DNA of 46,879 nt, taken from contig NZ_SMFN01000025.1 of the NCBI RefSeq assembly GCF_004349135.1, positions 1 to 46,879 of the forward strand. The letters run 5' to 3'. Shown piece by piece: positions 1-7,922 of this stretch. Numbering within the stretch: the stretch's first letter is position 1; each line of letters opens with the position of its first letter. Below the pieces are notes generated by a model. The model saw only the letters and a program-made list of their open reading frames with translations, ran no database searches and was not told where the DNA came from. Both the position numbers and the translations under genes were made by a program. The stretch comes from Flavobacterium sandaracinum (GTDB lineage Bacteria > Bacteroidota > Bacteroidia > Flavobacteriales > Flavobacteriaceae).

Positions 1-21
1 AACCCAAAACAAAATAATTGA
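1..21 (+). repeat. Inverted repeat, left copy, in the central region of hsdS
   Basis: The 21 bases beginning AACCCAAAACAAAATAATTG are found perfectly as the reverse complement at 1318-1338. They encode the TQNKIIE helix between the two recognition domains. The copy starts at the window edge, so its true length is unknown. To the right the two copies diverge after base 21. Confidence 0.85.
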
Positions 22-601
22 ACAATTAAAAACCTTAATCCTATGTTTCAGGAATCAAATATTTAGTCAAAAAATAAGATTTAAAAATGAGAATGGAACT
101 GATTTTCCGGAATGGAATGAAGTAAAAATAGGAGAAATATTAAAAATTGGTAGCGGTAAAGACTATAAACATTTGCAACCGGGTAATATTCCTGTATTCG
201 GAACTGGGGGGTTTATGACCTTGGTTAATGATTATATTTATAATGGTGAAACGGTTTGTGTAGGAAGAAAGGGAACTATTGACAAGCCGATGTATCACAA
301 TGGTAAGATCTGGACTGTAGATACTTTATTTTATACGCATTCTTTTCAATCTTGTATTCCAAAATTTATTTTTCATCTTTTTCGAACAATTAATTGGTTG
401 GAATATAATGAGGCATCTGGTGTCCCAAGTCTATCAAAAACTACTATAGAAAAAATAAAAGTACAGATTCCTTCTTTGGAGGAACAGCATGTAATATCAA
501 GATTCCTTTCTGCAATTGACAAAAAAATCCAAATCGAAAAAACAATTTTAGAGCAACTTGAAAAGCAAAAGAAATATCTGTTGAAGGAAATGTTTATTTA
601 A
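1..601 (+). CDS. hsdS: Type I restriction specificity subunit HsdS, 3' half (partial at left edge)
   Basis: The reading frame is open from base 2 to the stop at 601, so the gene begins outside the window. The visible protein starts in the central conserved helix (TQNKIIEQLK...) and continues as the second target-recognition domain (FPEWNEVKIGEIL near the start, GSGKDY and IPVFGTGG after it). It ends with the usual distal helix (IPSLEEQ...FLSAIDKKI...LEQLEKQKKYLL). HsdS gives a type I restriction-modification complex its DNA target; each of two recognition domains reads half of a bipartite site. The in-frame TTG at 173 is internal, not a start. The stop faces the stop of an inverted hsdS cassette only 4 bases away, and the first 21 visible bases recur inverted at 1318-1338. 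HsdM and the first recognition domain are presumably just left of the window. Confidence 0.88.
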   Translation, partial: TQNKIIEQLKTLILCFRNQIFSQKIRFKNENGTDFPEWNEVKIGEILKIGSGKDYKHLQPGNIPVFGTGGFMTLVNDYIYNGETVCVGRKGTIDKPMYHNGKIWTVDTLFYTHSFQSCIPKFIFHLFRTINWLEYNEASGVPSLSKTTIEKIKVQIPSLEEQHVISRFLSAIDKKIQIEKTILEQLEKQKKYLLKEMFI

Positions 602-605
602 AGAC

Positions 606-1338
606 CTATACAAACAAATTTTGCAGTAAAAACTTTTTCTGCTGTTCTAATTTTTGCAGAAATCGTGTTTCAATATCTATTTTAGAATCGATGGATGAAA
701 GAAAATTAGTGATTTTAATCTGTTCTTCAATACAAGGAATGGAGAAAGAAATATTGGACAATCTAACCGCTGAGATACTCAAAACTTTGGATCCTTGTGA
801 TTCTTTTTGAATTTGAGTTCTTATTCTATCCGATTTAAATAAATATCCACAAAAACCAATTGAAAAAGTGTTGCTAATCGGTCGAGCTAAAATTGTATGT
901 AGCCCTGCTAGTAATTTTTGATTATTTAAATTAACAATCTCAATACTTTTCCCTACATCAATTAAATCTTCCGATGCGTCTGCAAATATCATATCACCAA
1001 TCGCACAATAATTCTCTTCATTTATCTTATTAATGTTTACATCAGGGTTTATATATGGGACTTCTTCTTTTTCTATATCAAAGAGAGTTTGAAATCTTGT
1101 ATGAATATCACCATAATGAATATTTTTCACTTTCCCATTTTTATGGTTCAGTTGTTCTCTAGAAAATGAGTTGGTAATTTTAAAGGAAAACAATTCCTTT
1201 ATCTTTTTTTCCTCCCAATCTGGAAAGTTATTATTATTATTATTATGTCTTCCATCAAAACTAAGCTGTTGATTAAATATCTTTTTAATCAATATTTTCT
1301 TTGATAATTTTAAACCCTCAATTATTTTGTTTTGGGTT
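606..1338 (-). CDS. Inverted hsdS cassette, second target-recognition domain (likely silent donor)
   Basis: On the minus strand the frame is open from the 21-bp repeat (TQNKIIEGLK) through IKKIFNQQLSFDG, an Asn run, the domain start FPDWEEKKI and the distal helix (IEEQIKITNFLSSIDSKIDIE...LEQQKKFLL) to a stop at 606. This is a complete HsdS second recognition domain, different in sequence from the one at 22-601. It has no convincing start of its own: the first ATG lies in the middle of the conserved helix. The preceding half-gene is out of frame and ends in a stop inside the repeat. The repeat carries the same reading frame in both copies, so inversion between 1-21 and 1318-1338 would join this domain to the expressed 5' half. 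I infer a storage cassette rather than an expressed gene. Confidence 0.75.
1228..1246 (-). repeat. AAT triplet tract encoding an Asn run
   Basis: Six tandem TTA triplets on the plus strand (AAT on the coding minus strand) encode HNNNNNN directly before the FPDW start of the recognition domain. Slippage would change the length of the linker by whole codons without breaking the frame. Confidence 0.8.
1318..1338 (-). repeat. Inverted repeat, right copy
   Basis: This is a perfect reverse-complement match to bases 1-21. On the minus strand it joins the broken first recognition domain (upstream) to the intact second one (downstream). Read in the frame of the second domain it encodes TQNKIIE. Read in the frame of the first domain it gives NPKQNN followed by a stop. 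Confidence 0.85.
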
Positions 1339-1843
1339 AAAGAACTTTATGCTTCTAATACTTTCAAAATTTAATCCTTCTCGACCGCTTCCTGTCTGCA
1401 GACTAGTAAAAATTGTTTGGCCTTTACTCGAGGAAAATAATGGTTGTAAGAACTTTGGAGTATATTGCTTATTTAATCTTATAATGCAGACATGTTGGTT
1501 AACATTTCCACTTTTAAAGTTATTGGGAACTACACAGCTTCTCCCCAATGAGCGCCAGTTATATTAAGAAGTATATCATTAGCTTGAACGATGCTATTTT
1601 TCATTTGCTCATTTACCAATTCTGGAATAAATACAGAATTTTCTAATTCTAACTTGTCATTATTTACATTTTGACTACGTATGAAAAGTACACCTTCTTT
1701 TGTATAAATAGCTTCACCTCCTAATGGGGTCTTTCCACTATTTACTTTGTCCACAACTTCTCCCAACTTTTTCGCTTCCCACTCCTCAGTAAACCCTGGA
1801 AATCTCAAATTAGGAACACCCTGGAAATCTCAAATTAGGAACC
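1339..1843 (-). pseudogene. Inverted hsdS cassette, first target-recognition domain, frame-disrupted
   Basis: The minus strand encodes a recognisable HsdS first domain (VPNLRFPGFTEEW, LGEVVDKVNSGKTPLGG, ANDILLNITGA, then GRSCVVPNNF and NVNQHVCIIRLN). It carries three lesions. A 25-bp tandem duplication near the N-terminus shifts the frame after LRFPG. One base is missing near 1550, where NITGA should continue as SxGRS. At the 3' end the text jumps from IRSIKFF directly into the repeat in the wrong frame, without the usual IPxLxEQ...FLSxxD segment, and stops. No upstream ATG with a ribosome-binding site is seen. As it stands it cannot give a full HsdS, even after inversion. Confidence 0.75.
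1793..1842. repeat. Perfect 25-bp tandem duplication
   Basis: Bases 1793-1817 are repeated exactly at 1818-1842 (the unit begins ACCCTGGAAATCTC). The unit encodes the VPNLRFPG start of HsdS on the minus strand. Because 25 is not a multiple of three, the extra copy throws the frame out. In related loci this conserved 5' stretch often serves as the outer recombination repeat; a matching copy in the expressed hsdS would lie left of the window. Confidence 0.9.
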
Positions 1844-1907
1844 TTAGTGATATTAAAATCCTCAATTCTTTATTTCTTTCCTTTGGAATTCATAAAAATT
1901 AATAACA

Positions 1908-2834
1908 ATGAATGACCAAAAACAAATTTTAGAGGTAATTGACCTATGGAGAACAAACAAAAAACAGTATGTAAAAAAATCAAGTTTTTCTGCTTATACA
2001 CTCTTAATCGAAAATCACATACTGCCCATATTTGGTAATAAATATTCGATTGAGGAAACAGAAGTGCAGGCTTTCGTATTTCAGAAATTGGAATCAGGTT
2101 TAAGTCAAAAAACAATCAAGGATATTTTAATCGTTCTAAAAATGATTCTAAAGTATGGTGCTAAACACAAATGGGTGGATTATAGTCCATTTGAAATACA
2201 GTTCCCAACAGAGCGAGAAAAATACACAATTGAAGTTTTAAACCGTTCAGATCAGAAAAAAATTATGAATTATATACAAGAGCATTTTACATTTCGAAAT
2301 TTAGGAGTTTATATTTGCTTGAGTTCTGGTATGCGTATAGGAGAAGTTTGCGCCCTTACCTGGGAAGATGTAGATACAGAAAATGGTGTTATCAGCATTA
2401 AAAGAACTATCCAGCGTATTTATGTAATAGAAGATGGAACCAGAAAAACAGAACTCATTTTAGACACACCAAAAACAAAAAATTCTATACGTGAAATTCC
2501 AATAAGCAAAGATTTATTAAGAATACTCAAACCATTTAAAAAAATTGTTAACCCATCGTTTTTTGTTTTAACCAACGATGCAAAGCCAACTGAGCCCAGA
2601 ACTTATCGCAGTTATTATAAAAACCTAATGGAACATTTGAAGATGCCAGACCTGAAGTTTCATGGGCTGAGACACAGTTTCGCAACCAGATGTATTGAAA
2701 GTAATTGCGATTACAAAACTGTAAGCGTTCTTTTAGGACATTCCAATATTAGCACGACCTTAAATCTCTATGTTCATCCCAATATGGAACAAAAAAAGAA
2801 AGCTATTGAACAAATGTTTAAAGCTTTGAAGTAA
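1908..2834 (+). CDS. Tyrosine recombinase (site-specific integrase/invertase)
   Basis: This 308-residue protein has the normal two-domain layout: an N-terminal SAM-like core-binding domain (about 10-95) and a C-terminal catalytic domain (about 110-300). The catalytic residues are all visible: Arg143 in GMRIGE, a Lys around 189-191 in the TPKTKNS strand, HGLR at 252-255, His278 in LGHSN, and the nucleophile Tyr288 in LNLYVHP. It therefore looks active. It sits between the inverted hsdS cassette and hsdR, the typical position of recombinases that shuffle hsdS segments in phase-variable type I systems. That role is inferred from position; it could instead be a leftover integrase of the island. 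The ATG at 1908 follows an A-rich stretch without a clear Shine-Dalgarno sequence, as is usual in this phylum. Confidence 0.9.
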   Translation: MNDQKQILEVIDLWRTNKKQYVKKSSFSAYTLLIENHILPIFGNKYSIEETEVQAFVFQKLESGLSQKTIKDILIVLKMILKYGAKHKWVDYSPFEIQFPTEREKYTIEVLNRSDQKKIMNYIQEHFTFRNLGVYICLSSGMRIGEVCALTWEDVDTENGVISIKRTIQRIYVIEDGTRKTELILDTPKTKNSIREIPISKDLLRILKPFKKIVNPSFFVLTNDAKPTEPRTYRSYYKNLMEHLKMPDLKFHGLRHSFATRCIESNCDYKTVSVLLGHSNISTTLNLYVHPNMEQKKKAIEQMFKALK

Positions 2835-2841
2835 ACTTTAG

Positions 2842-2927
2842 ATTATGAATTAGGAGAAATGAAAGAAACCTCTTTTATTTGTTAAATTTGCTATATTAAG
2901 CTAACATAACAACTCCTAATTCATAAT
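2842..2927. repeat. 15-bp perfect inverted repeat flanking a promoter-like segment ahead of hsdR
   Basis: ATTATGAATTAGGAG at 2842-2856 is matched exactly in reverse complement at 2913-2927, with 56 bases between. The repeat starts 8 bases after the recombinase stop and ends 4 bases before the hsdR start. The enclosed segment holds TAAATTTG at 2883-2890, which fits the Bacteroidota -7 consensus TAnnTTTG and points rightward at hsdR. It may be a small invertible promoter, an mRNA stem-loop, or the scar of a lost intergenic element. Confidence 0.6.
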
Positions 2928-2931
2928 TATT

Positions 2932-5805
2932 TTGAGCAAACAGTCTGAACAAATTTTAGAGGAACAACTTGTAGGACAATTACAAAAATTGGGGTATAAG
3001 TATATTGATATTAAAAGTGAAAGAGAGTTATTGCTAAACTTGAAAATGCAACTTGAAAAGCATAATAACATTTTATTTAGCGAAGCTGAATTTGAAAAAG
3101 TATTAAACATTGTCAACAAAGGATCAGTATTTGAAAAAGCCAAGATATTACGTGAAACGAAGCATCATATCTTAAGAGATAATGGAGAGAACCTCTATTT
3201 TGAATTTCTAAACATAGAACATTGGTGCCAAAATGAATATCAGGTTACAAATCAGATTACACAGGAAGGTAAATACGAAAATCGGTATGATGTAACCTTG
3301 CTAATTAATGGATTACCATTAGTGCAGATAGAACTGAAGCGTAGAGGGTTGGAAATGAAAGAAGCTTTCAACCAAATCAATCGCTATCAAAAACATAGTT
3401 TTGGAGCAGGAAAAGGGCTATTTCATTTTGTCCAACTTTTTATAATCAGCAATGGTGTAAATACCAAGTATTTCAGTAATTTCGGTACACATAAACAGGA
3501 ATATCTTCAAACTTTTCATTGGACAGACGAGAAAAATAATCCTCTTAATAACATTCTGAACGGTTTTACTGATACTTTCTTAGAGCCCTGTCATATCAGT
3601 AAAATGATATGTAAATATATTGTACTTAACGAAACTGATAAAAGGTTAATGATACTTCGTCCATATCAATATTATGCCGTGGAAAGTATTATCAAAAAAG
3701 TTACCGAAAACGAAATATTAAATGGATATAATGTAGAGAAAAACGGATATATCTGGCATACCACAGGAAGTGGAAAAACCTTAACAAGTTTCAAAGCCAG
3801 CCAAATTTTATCAAAAATCACAGCTATTAAAAAAGTAGTTTTTGTAGTAGATAGAAAGGATTTGGATTATCAAACAAATAAGGAATACGATAGCTTTAGC
3901 AAAGGCTCAGTAAGCTCAGCAACCAACACAGATGATCTTATCAGGAAATTCAATGATCCGAATGCAAAAATTATTGTTACAACGATTCAAAAGCTTAATA
4001 ATGCAATTTCAGGGCGGAATTTAGCTAAAATGAAAGACCTTAAGAACGAAAGAATGGTATTTATATTTGATGAATGTCATCGTTCACAATTTGGTGATAC
4101 GCACCAAAATATTGTTAGCTATTTTGAAAATATTCAATTATTTGGCTTTACAGGCACACCAATTTTAGCTGAGAATGCCAATGGAGAAAAAACCACAGCT
4201 AGCTTATTTGGCAAATGCCTTCACAAATATGTAATTACAGATGCTATTAGAGATGAAAATGTTTTAAGATTCTCAATTGAATATATTCAAACTTTCAAGA
4301 AAAAAGATAATATAATTGATTTGAAAGTTGAAAAAATTAATGAAGCTGAAGTTTTTGAAGCTCCTGAACGTAAAGAAGCGATAGTTGATTATATCATTCA
4401 ACATCACGATCAGAAAACACAATCCAAAAAATTCTGTGCGATGATGTGTGTTCAAGATATTGATGCCGTTATTGAATACTATGAAATTTTTAAACGTAAA
4501 AAACTGAATGGTGAACATAATTTAAAAATAGCAACTATTTTTAGTTATGCCCAAAACGAGGAAGAGATGGAGGATCAATTAGCCAGTCGACTGAATATTG
4601 CCGCTGAGCCACAAGAACTGTATGGTTTGAAACCACATCGCAGAGAATTATTGGAAACCTATGTGCAAGATTTCAACGAACTATTTGGAATGGCAGAAAA
4701 TATTAAGGACAGTGAAGGCTTTTACAATTATTATAATGCTGTAGCCAGAAAATCAAAACATCCTAAACATGAAACGGATATTTTATTAGTCGCTAATATG
4801 TTTTTAACGGGTTATGATAGTAAAAACCTAAATACATTATATGTTGACAAGAACCTACAATACCATGGACTAATTCAAGCTTTTAGCCGTACCAATCGCA
4901 CATTAGACAAAAACAAGACACAGGGAAATATTGTATGCTTTCGAAATCTGAAAGATAAAACAGATGAAGCAATTGCCTTATTTAGTAACAAGGAGGCAAT
5001 TGACGAAATTATTGTTGAACCTTATGAAGTTTATACAGAAAAATTCAATGAAGTAACTCAAAAATTATTAGAAATTGTTCCTCAGATTAGTGCAGTAGAT
5101 AATCTATATACTGAAGAAGATAATCTACAGTTTATTTTGACATTCAGGGCACTTATCCGCTTACACAAAAAAATGAGTCATTATTCCGAATTTACTTGGA
5201 ATGATTTACAAATAGAAGAACAGCTATTTGCAGATTACACCAGTAAGTATCTGGATTTGAAAGATAAACTTAGCAACAGTACTTTCATAGAAAAAACATC
5301 TATTTTAAACGACATTGACTTCGAATTGGAGTTGATTAGACGCGATACAATCAATGTTACCTACATTATTCAACTATTAATTAAGTTTAAATTAAAACAC
5401 AGTTCAAAAGATAAAGAAAGTATTGAAAAGGAGATCACAAACTTATTGAATACCGAAGTGTCATTAAGAAGTAAAAGAGAACTGATTGAGAAATTTATTC
5501 AAGAAAGTCTACCTCACATTGAGGATACAGATATTATTTCCGAAGAATTTGAAAAATTCTGGAATGAAGAACAAGAAAAAGCACTCCAAGATTTGGTGAA
5601 AGCAGAAAACCTTTCTGAAGAAAAAACAGAAAAACTTATAGAAAATTATCTTTTTACCGAACGTGAACCCTTAAGAAAAGAAATTTTAGACCTTCGCATA
5701 GAGGGAAGGCCTAGCGTTCTAAAATCTAAAGAAGTAGGTGACCGAATATTGAATAAAATTTTAGATTTCGTAGATACTTTTGTTAATGGTATATCTGGAT
5801 TGTAA
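2932..5805 (+). CDS. hsdR: Type I restriction enzyme, endonuclease/translocase subunit HsdR
   Basis: HsdR is the ATP-driven motor and nuclease that pulls in DNA and cuts it far from the recognition site. The 957-residue frame shows the N-terminal nuclease core (VTLLINGLPLVQIELKRRG, a PD-(D/E)XK-type E-x-K strand). The SF2 helicase motifs follow in order: Walker A TTGSGKT (about 280), motif Ia region VVDRKDL, motif II as DECHRSQ, motif III as GFTGTP, and motif VI QAFSRTNRT. The C-terminal third is helical, as expected for subunit assembly. The likely start is TTG at 2932, giving (M)SKQSEQILEE, which is a normal N-terminus for the family; I see no better ATG upstream. It lies 97 bases after the recombinase, with an inverted repeat in the gap. 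Confidence 0.95.
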   Translation: MSKQSEQILEEQLVGQLQKLGYKYIDIKSERELLLNLKMQLEKHNNILFSEAEFEKVLNIVNKGSVFEKAKILRETKHHILRDNGENLYFEFLNIEHWCQNEYQVTNQITQEGKYENRYDVTLLINGLPLVQIELKRRGLEMKEAFNQINRYQKHSFGAGKGLFHFVQLFIISNGVNTKYFSNFGTHKQEYLQTFHWTDEKNNPLNNILNGFTDTFLEPCHISKMICKYIVLNETDKRLMILRPYQYYAVESIIKKVTENEILNGYNVEKNGYIWHTTGSGKTLTSFKASQILSKITAIKKVVFVVDRKDLDYQTNKEYDSFSKGSVSSATNTDDLIRKFNDPNAKIIVTTIQKLNNAISGRNLAKMKDLKNERMVFIFDECHRSQFGDTHQNIVSYFENIQLFGFTGTPILAENANGEKTTASLFGKCLHKYVITDAIRDENVLRFSIEYIQTFKKKDNIIDLKVEKINEAEVFEAPERKEAIVDYIIQHHDQKTQSKKFCAMMCVQDIDAVIEYYEIFKRKKLNGEHNLKIATIFSYAQNEEEMEDQLASRLNIAAEPQELYGLKPHRRELLETYVQDFNELFGMAENIKDSEGFYNYYNAVARKSKHPKHETDILLVANMFLTGYDSKNLNTLYVDKNLQYHGLIQAFSRTNRTLDKNKTQGNIVCFRNLKDKTDEAIALFSNKEAIDEIIVEPYEVYTEKFNEVTQKLLEIVPQISAVDNLYTEEDNLQFILTFRALIRLHKKMSHYSEFTWNDLQIEEQLFADYTSKYLDLKDKLSNSTFIEKTSILNDIDFELELIRRDTINVTYIIQLLIKFKLKHSSKDKESIEKEITNLLNTEVSLRSKRELIEKFIQESLPHIEDTDIISEEFEKFWNEEQEKALQDLVKAENLSEEKTEKLIENYLFTEREPLRKEILDLRIEGRPSVLKSKEVGDRILNKILDFVDTFVNGISGL

Positions 5806-5909
5806 TATCGAACAAAATTGTAATACCATATCGCATTAATTTTTTGCTGTAGAAATCGAAGAATATTTAAACATAAATCATGATCATATAAAAAAATGGG
5901 GCAATTACT

Positions 5910-7103
5910 ATGACAATTGAGGAAAGGATTTACAAAGAACTATTACACGAACCTGCATCAATTTGGTTTATCAATGATGATTTTGGTGCGAAGGTCATGG
6001 TAAAGATAACTTCGCCTCTTATAAAATCAATAATGAAAGGTTGTGTCATTGAATTTCTATTCGGCAAGGACTGCTTACATCAACCAGCAATATTTCATTC
6101 GGGATTACGAATTTATGACGATCCCATAAATTATGCTGCAGTTATAGGGACAGCACGTTTCCCCGACGAGCATAACTCTCTTGCTGCAATCATGAACCGT
6201 AGCTTTACGCACATTCATTTTCATAATGAACTTAGCATTTGCGTTGCAACTGCAAAGCTCTCATTCAGCATTGCCGACCAGTTGCGAGTACTAAATCTAC
6301 AAAGCAATCCCGAAAGTCTGTACTGCGGTAAATTTGATGAAAGAATTTCTCGTTCGCTGGATTGTTTTGACCACAGTATTAAAATGGAAAGTCAACACAA
6401 AAATGTGTACGAAATAGAAACCATTGCAATCGAGGGAAAACTACAGGACTGGATTATTATGAAAAATACAGTCATCGGATTTAACGAAACAAACCATGTA
6501 ACGGTTGATGATAAAGATGAAGGGAGCATTCTCGAAAAAGAAGTAACAATCATTCTTGATGATCTTTTTAAACAAAAGCTATTCTTGAATCCACAAATTG
6601 CACGCACTAAAGGTTATCGTGAATTAACTGATGTTCTTGCAATTTCTGATAATGGTATTTTTTTAATAGAAAGTAAGGCACTCGGGGTCATAGACAGTCC
6701 TTCTAATAAAGCAATGGAGAAGAAGGTTAAGGGTCTGCAAAAGCAAATCTCCACAGGAATTGACCAGCTTGTCGGGGCTTCGAAAAAAATCACAGCCAAC
6801 ACAACAATATATGATAAGCATTTGGAGGAAATTATTTTTGACAAAGCTCCTTTTCTTCATTGCATTGTTTTGGTTTCTGAATTATTCCCTTTTGGTGATT
6901 GGAAGGAAATAGAATATAAGATATTTAATGCAATGACCGAAAACAGAATATATCTTAACGTCATCGATTTACGCGAATTTATGCAGTATATAGGTCACGC
7001 GCGAGGAAGTAATGACCGCCTCAATCTAATGCTTATTGAAAGGGTTGAAGCCTTTGTGAGAAATGAGAATATTCACATGAAGCTCAATATTGTTGATAAA
7101 TAG
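5910..7103 (+). CDS. PD-(D/E)XK (NERD/Mrr-like) nuclease-domain protein, function unknown
   Basis: This is a 397-residue soluble protein with no signal peptide. The N-terminal half (1-190) is unrecognised; it has an RSFTHIHFH stretch rich in His around 98-105. The C-terminal half carries a nuclease-like core: Glu210/Glu211 in a helix, then RELTDVLAI with Asp241, then IFLIESKAL with Glu254 and Lys256. This E...D...ExK spacing matches the NERD and Mrr branches of the PD-(D/E)XK fold. It follows hsdR by 104 bases on the same strand. I infer a restriction-linked or stand-alone defence nuclease; the family assignment rests on the motif only, and the N-terminal domain could be the sensor. Confidence 0.65.
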   Translation: MTIEERIYKELLHEPASIWFINDDFGAKVMVKITSPLIKSIMKGCVIEFLFGKDCLHQPAIFHSGLRIYDDPINYAAVIGTARFPDEHNSLAAIMNRSFTHIHFHNELSICVATAKLSFSIADQLRVLNLQSNPESLYCGKFDERISRSLDCFDHSIKMESQHKNVYEIETIAIEGKLQDWIIMKNTVIGFNETNHVTVDDKDEGSILEKEVTIILDDLFKQKLFLNPQIARTKGYRELTDVLAISDNGIFLIESKALGVIDSPSNKAMEKKVKGLQKQISTGIDQLVGASKKITANTTIYDKHLEEIIFDKAPFLHCIVLVSELFPFGDWKEIEYKIFNAMTENRIYLNVIDLREFMQYIGHARGSNDRLNLMLIERVEAFVRNENIHMKLNIVDK

Positions 7104-7156
7104 GATTTGAAGTTGTCTTTAAAACTATATAGTCGACTTTAAACTAGAGAAATAAT

Positions 7157-7402
7157 CTATAATATTTTTTTGTCAGCTCTCATTTCATATAACATTTTAA
7201 AGCAAAAACCACTAATACTGCTCTTTTCTTCAAATGTCAATGTATTAGAAATAACATTATTTGAATTTGCTGTATCAACAATTCTGATGAATTGAATATT
7301 TCGTGCAATAAAATAAATTACATTGGTTAAACACTTAGAAGCTGGAGATGTTCTAGTAAAAGGCTCAAATTTTTGTATATCAAGGTTCTCGTTTATTAGC
7401 AT
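7157..7402 (-). CDS. Small hypothetical protein (81 aa)
   Basis: This short frame on the minus strand lies in an otherwise gene-poor 0.8-kb stretch. Its amino-acid composition is ordinary and includes coherent stretches (FTRTSPASKCLTNVIYF, NVISNTLTFEEKSS). No domain, signal peptide or membrane segment is recognised, and no clear ribosome-binding site precedes the ATG. It follows another tiny minus-strand frame (7454-7609). It could be a real small gene or a fragment left by rearrangement. Confidence 0.3.
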   Translation of the reverse strand: MLINENLDIQKFEPFTRTSPASKCLTNVIYFIARNIQFIRIVDTANSNNVISNTLTFEEKSSISGFCFKMLYEMRADKKIL

Positions 7403-7453
7403 TTAAAAGTGTGACCATGATTGGATTTGAACCAAATTAATTTCATTTAGAAC

Positions 7454-7609
7454 TTACTCAATTTCTTCAAGTCCTGCATAAAATGGTTCGTAAACGGTAC
7501 CGTATGGACCACCATTAAATTTAAAAAACTTGTAAACCTTTAGTTTTACTGACTTTTTTATGGTTCGACTATTTTTTTTAATTTTTTTAAAAATATATAA
7601 TATACTCAT
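7454..7609 (-). CDS. Tiny basic hypothetical protein (51 aa)
   Basis: A short frame starts with MSILYIFKKIKKN, has a strongly basic first half, and ends in NGGPYGTVYEPFYAGLEEIE. It is too short to identify. The change from a lysine-rich start to an acidic, aromatic tail looks protein-like rather than random. The stop is 51 bases ahead of the next minus-strand frame, so the two could be co-transcribed. It may equally be the tail of a lost gene. Confidence 0.25.
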   Translation of the reverse strand: MSILYIFKKIKKNSRTIKKSVKLKVYKFFKFNGGPYGTVYEPFYAGLEEIE

Positions 7610-7922
7610 AATTAGACATGTAAAGATTCTGTACCCGATGAGTTATCAAATTAAATTCTATAACAAATACTATCTTGGCCCAAAGGGATAATTTATATAT
7701 TTGATTTCGGTTAATATACAACCAGTTATTAAATCCAAATAGCAAAGAATAAATCAACTCCGTGTATACATTGTAAAATTCGCACCATTGGTGCAAAAAA
7801 TGAATACGGTTTTGTAATTCCCAAAATGAAAAATTAATACTTTTTCTTAAAACAAAAAATATTAATATTTAGATATGGTCATAACTTAGTAAACTTTTTC
7901 TATTTTTGTAAAAATTAATTCT
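7610..7922. other. AT-rich intergenic stretch with a short palindrome
   Basis: I see no gene here. The only notable structure is GCACCA-T-TGGTGC at 7782-7794, two perfect 6-base arms around one base. It could be an operator for the metal gene to the right or a minor hairpin. A TAnnTTTG box follows at 7901. Confidence 0.4.
7901..7908 (+). promoter_or_regulatory. Bacteroidota-type -7 promoter box TATTTTTG
   Basis: TATTTTTG fits TAnnTTTG and lies about 15 bases ahead of the first codon of the His-rich exported protein. No good -33 TTTG element is visible, so this is tentative. Confidence 0.35.

Noticed and set aside
173..601. Separate short gene starting at TTG 173
   Set aside because: The frame is open upstream to the window edge with HsdS-like sequence, so TTG 173 is internal.
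1870..2115. Minus-strand frame of 81 codons
   Set aside because: It overlaps the 5' end of the recombinase and has no family resemblance; it is a shadow.
1..7103. Toxin-antitoxin or retron within the defence region
   Set aside because: No reverse transcriptase, msr/msd-like structure or paired small toxin genes are recognisable; the small frames at 7157-7609 do not match known families.
7587..7796. Minus-strand frame of 69 codons
   Set aside because: Its composition is that of random AT-rich DNA (Tyr, Ile, Asn, Phe), without a signal or start context.
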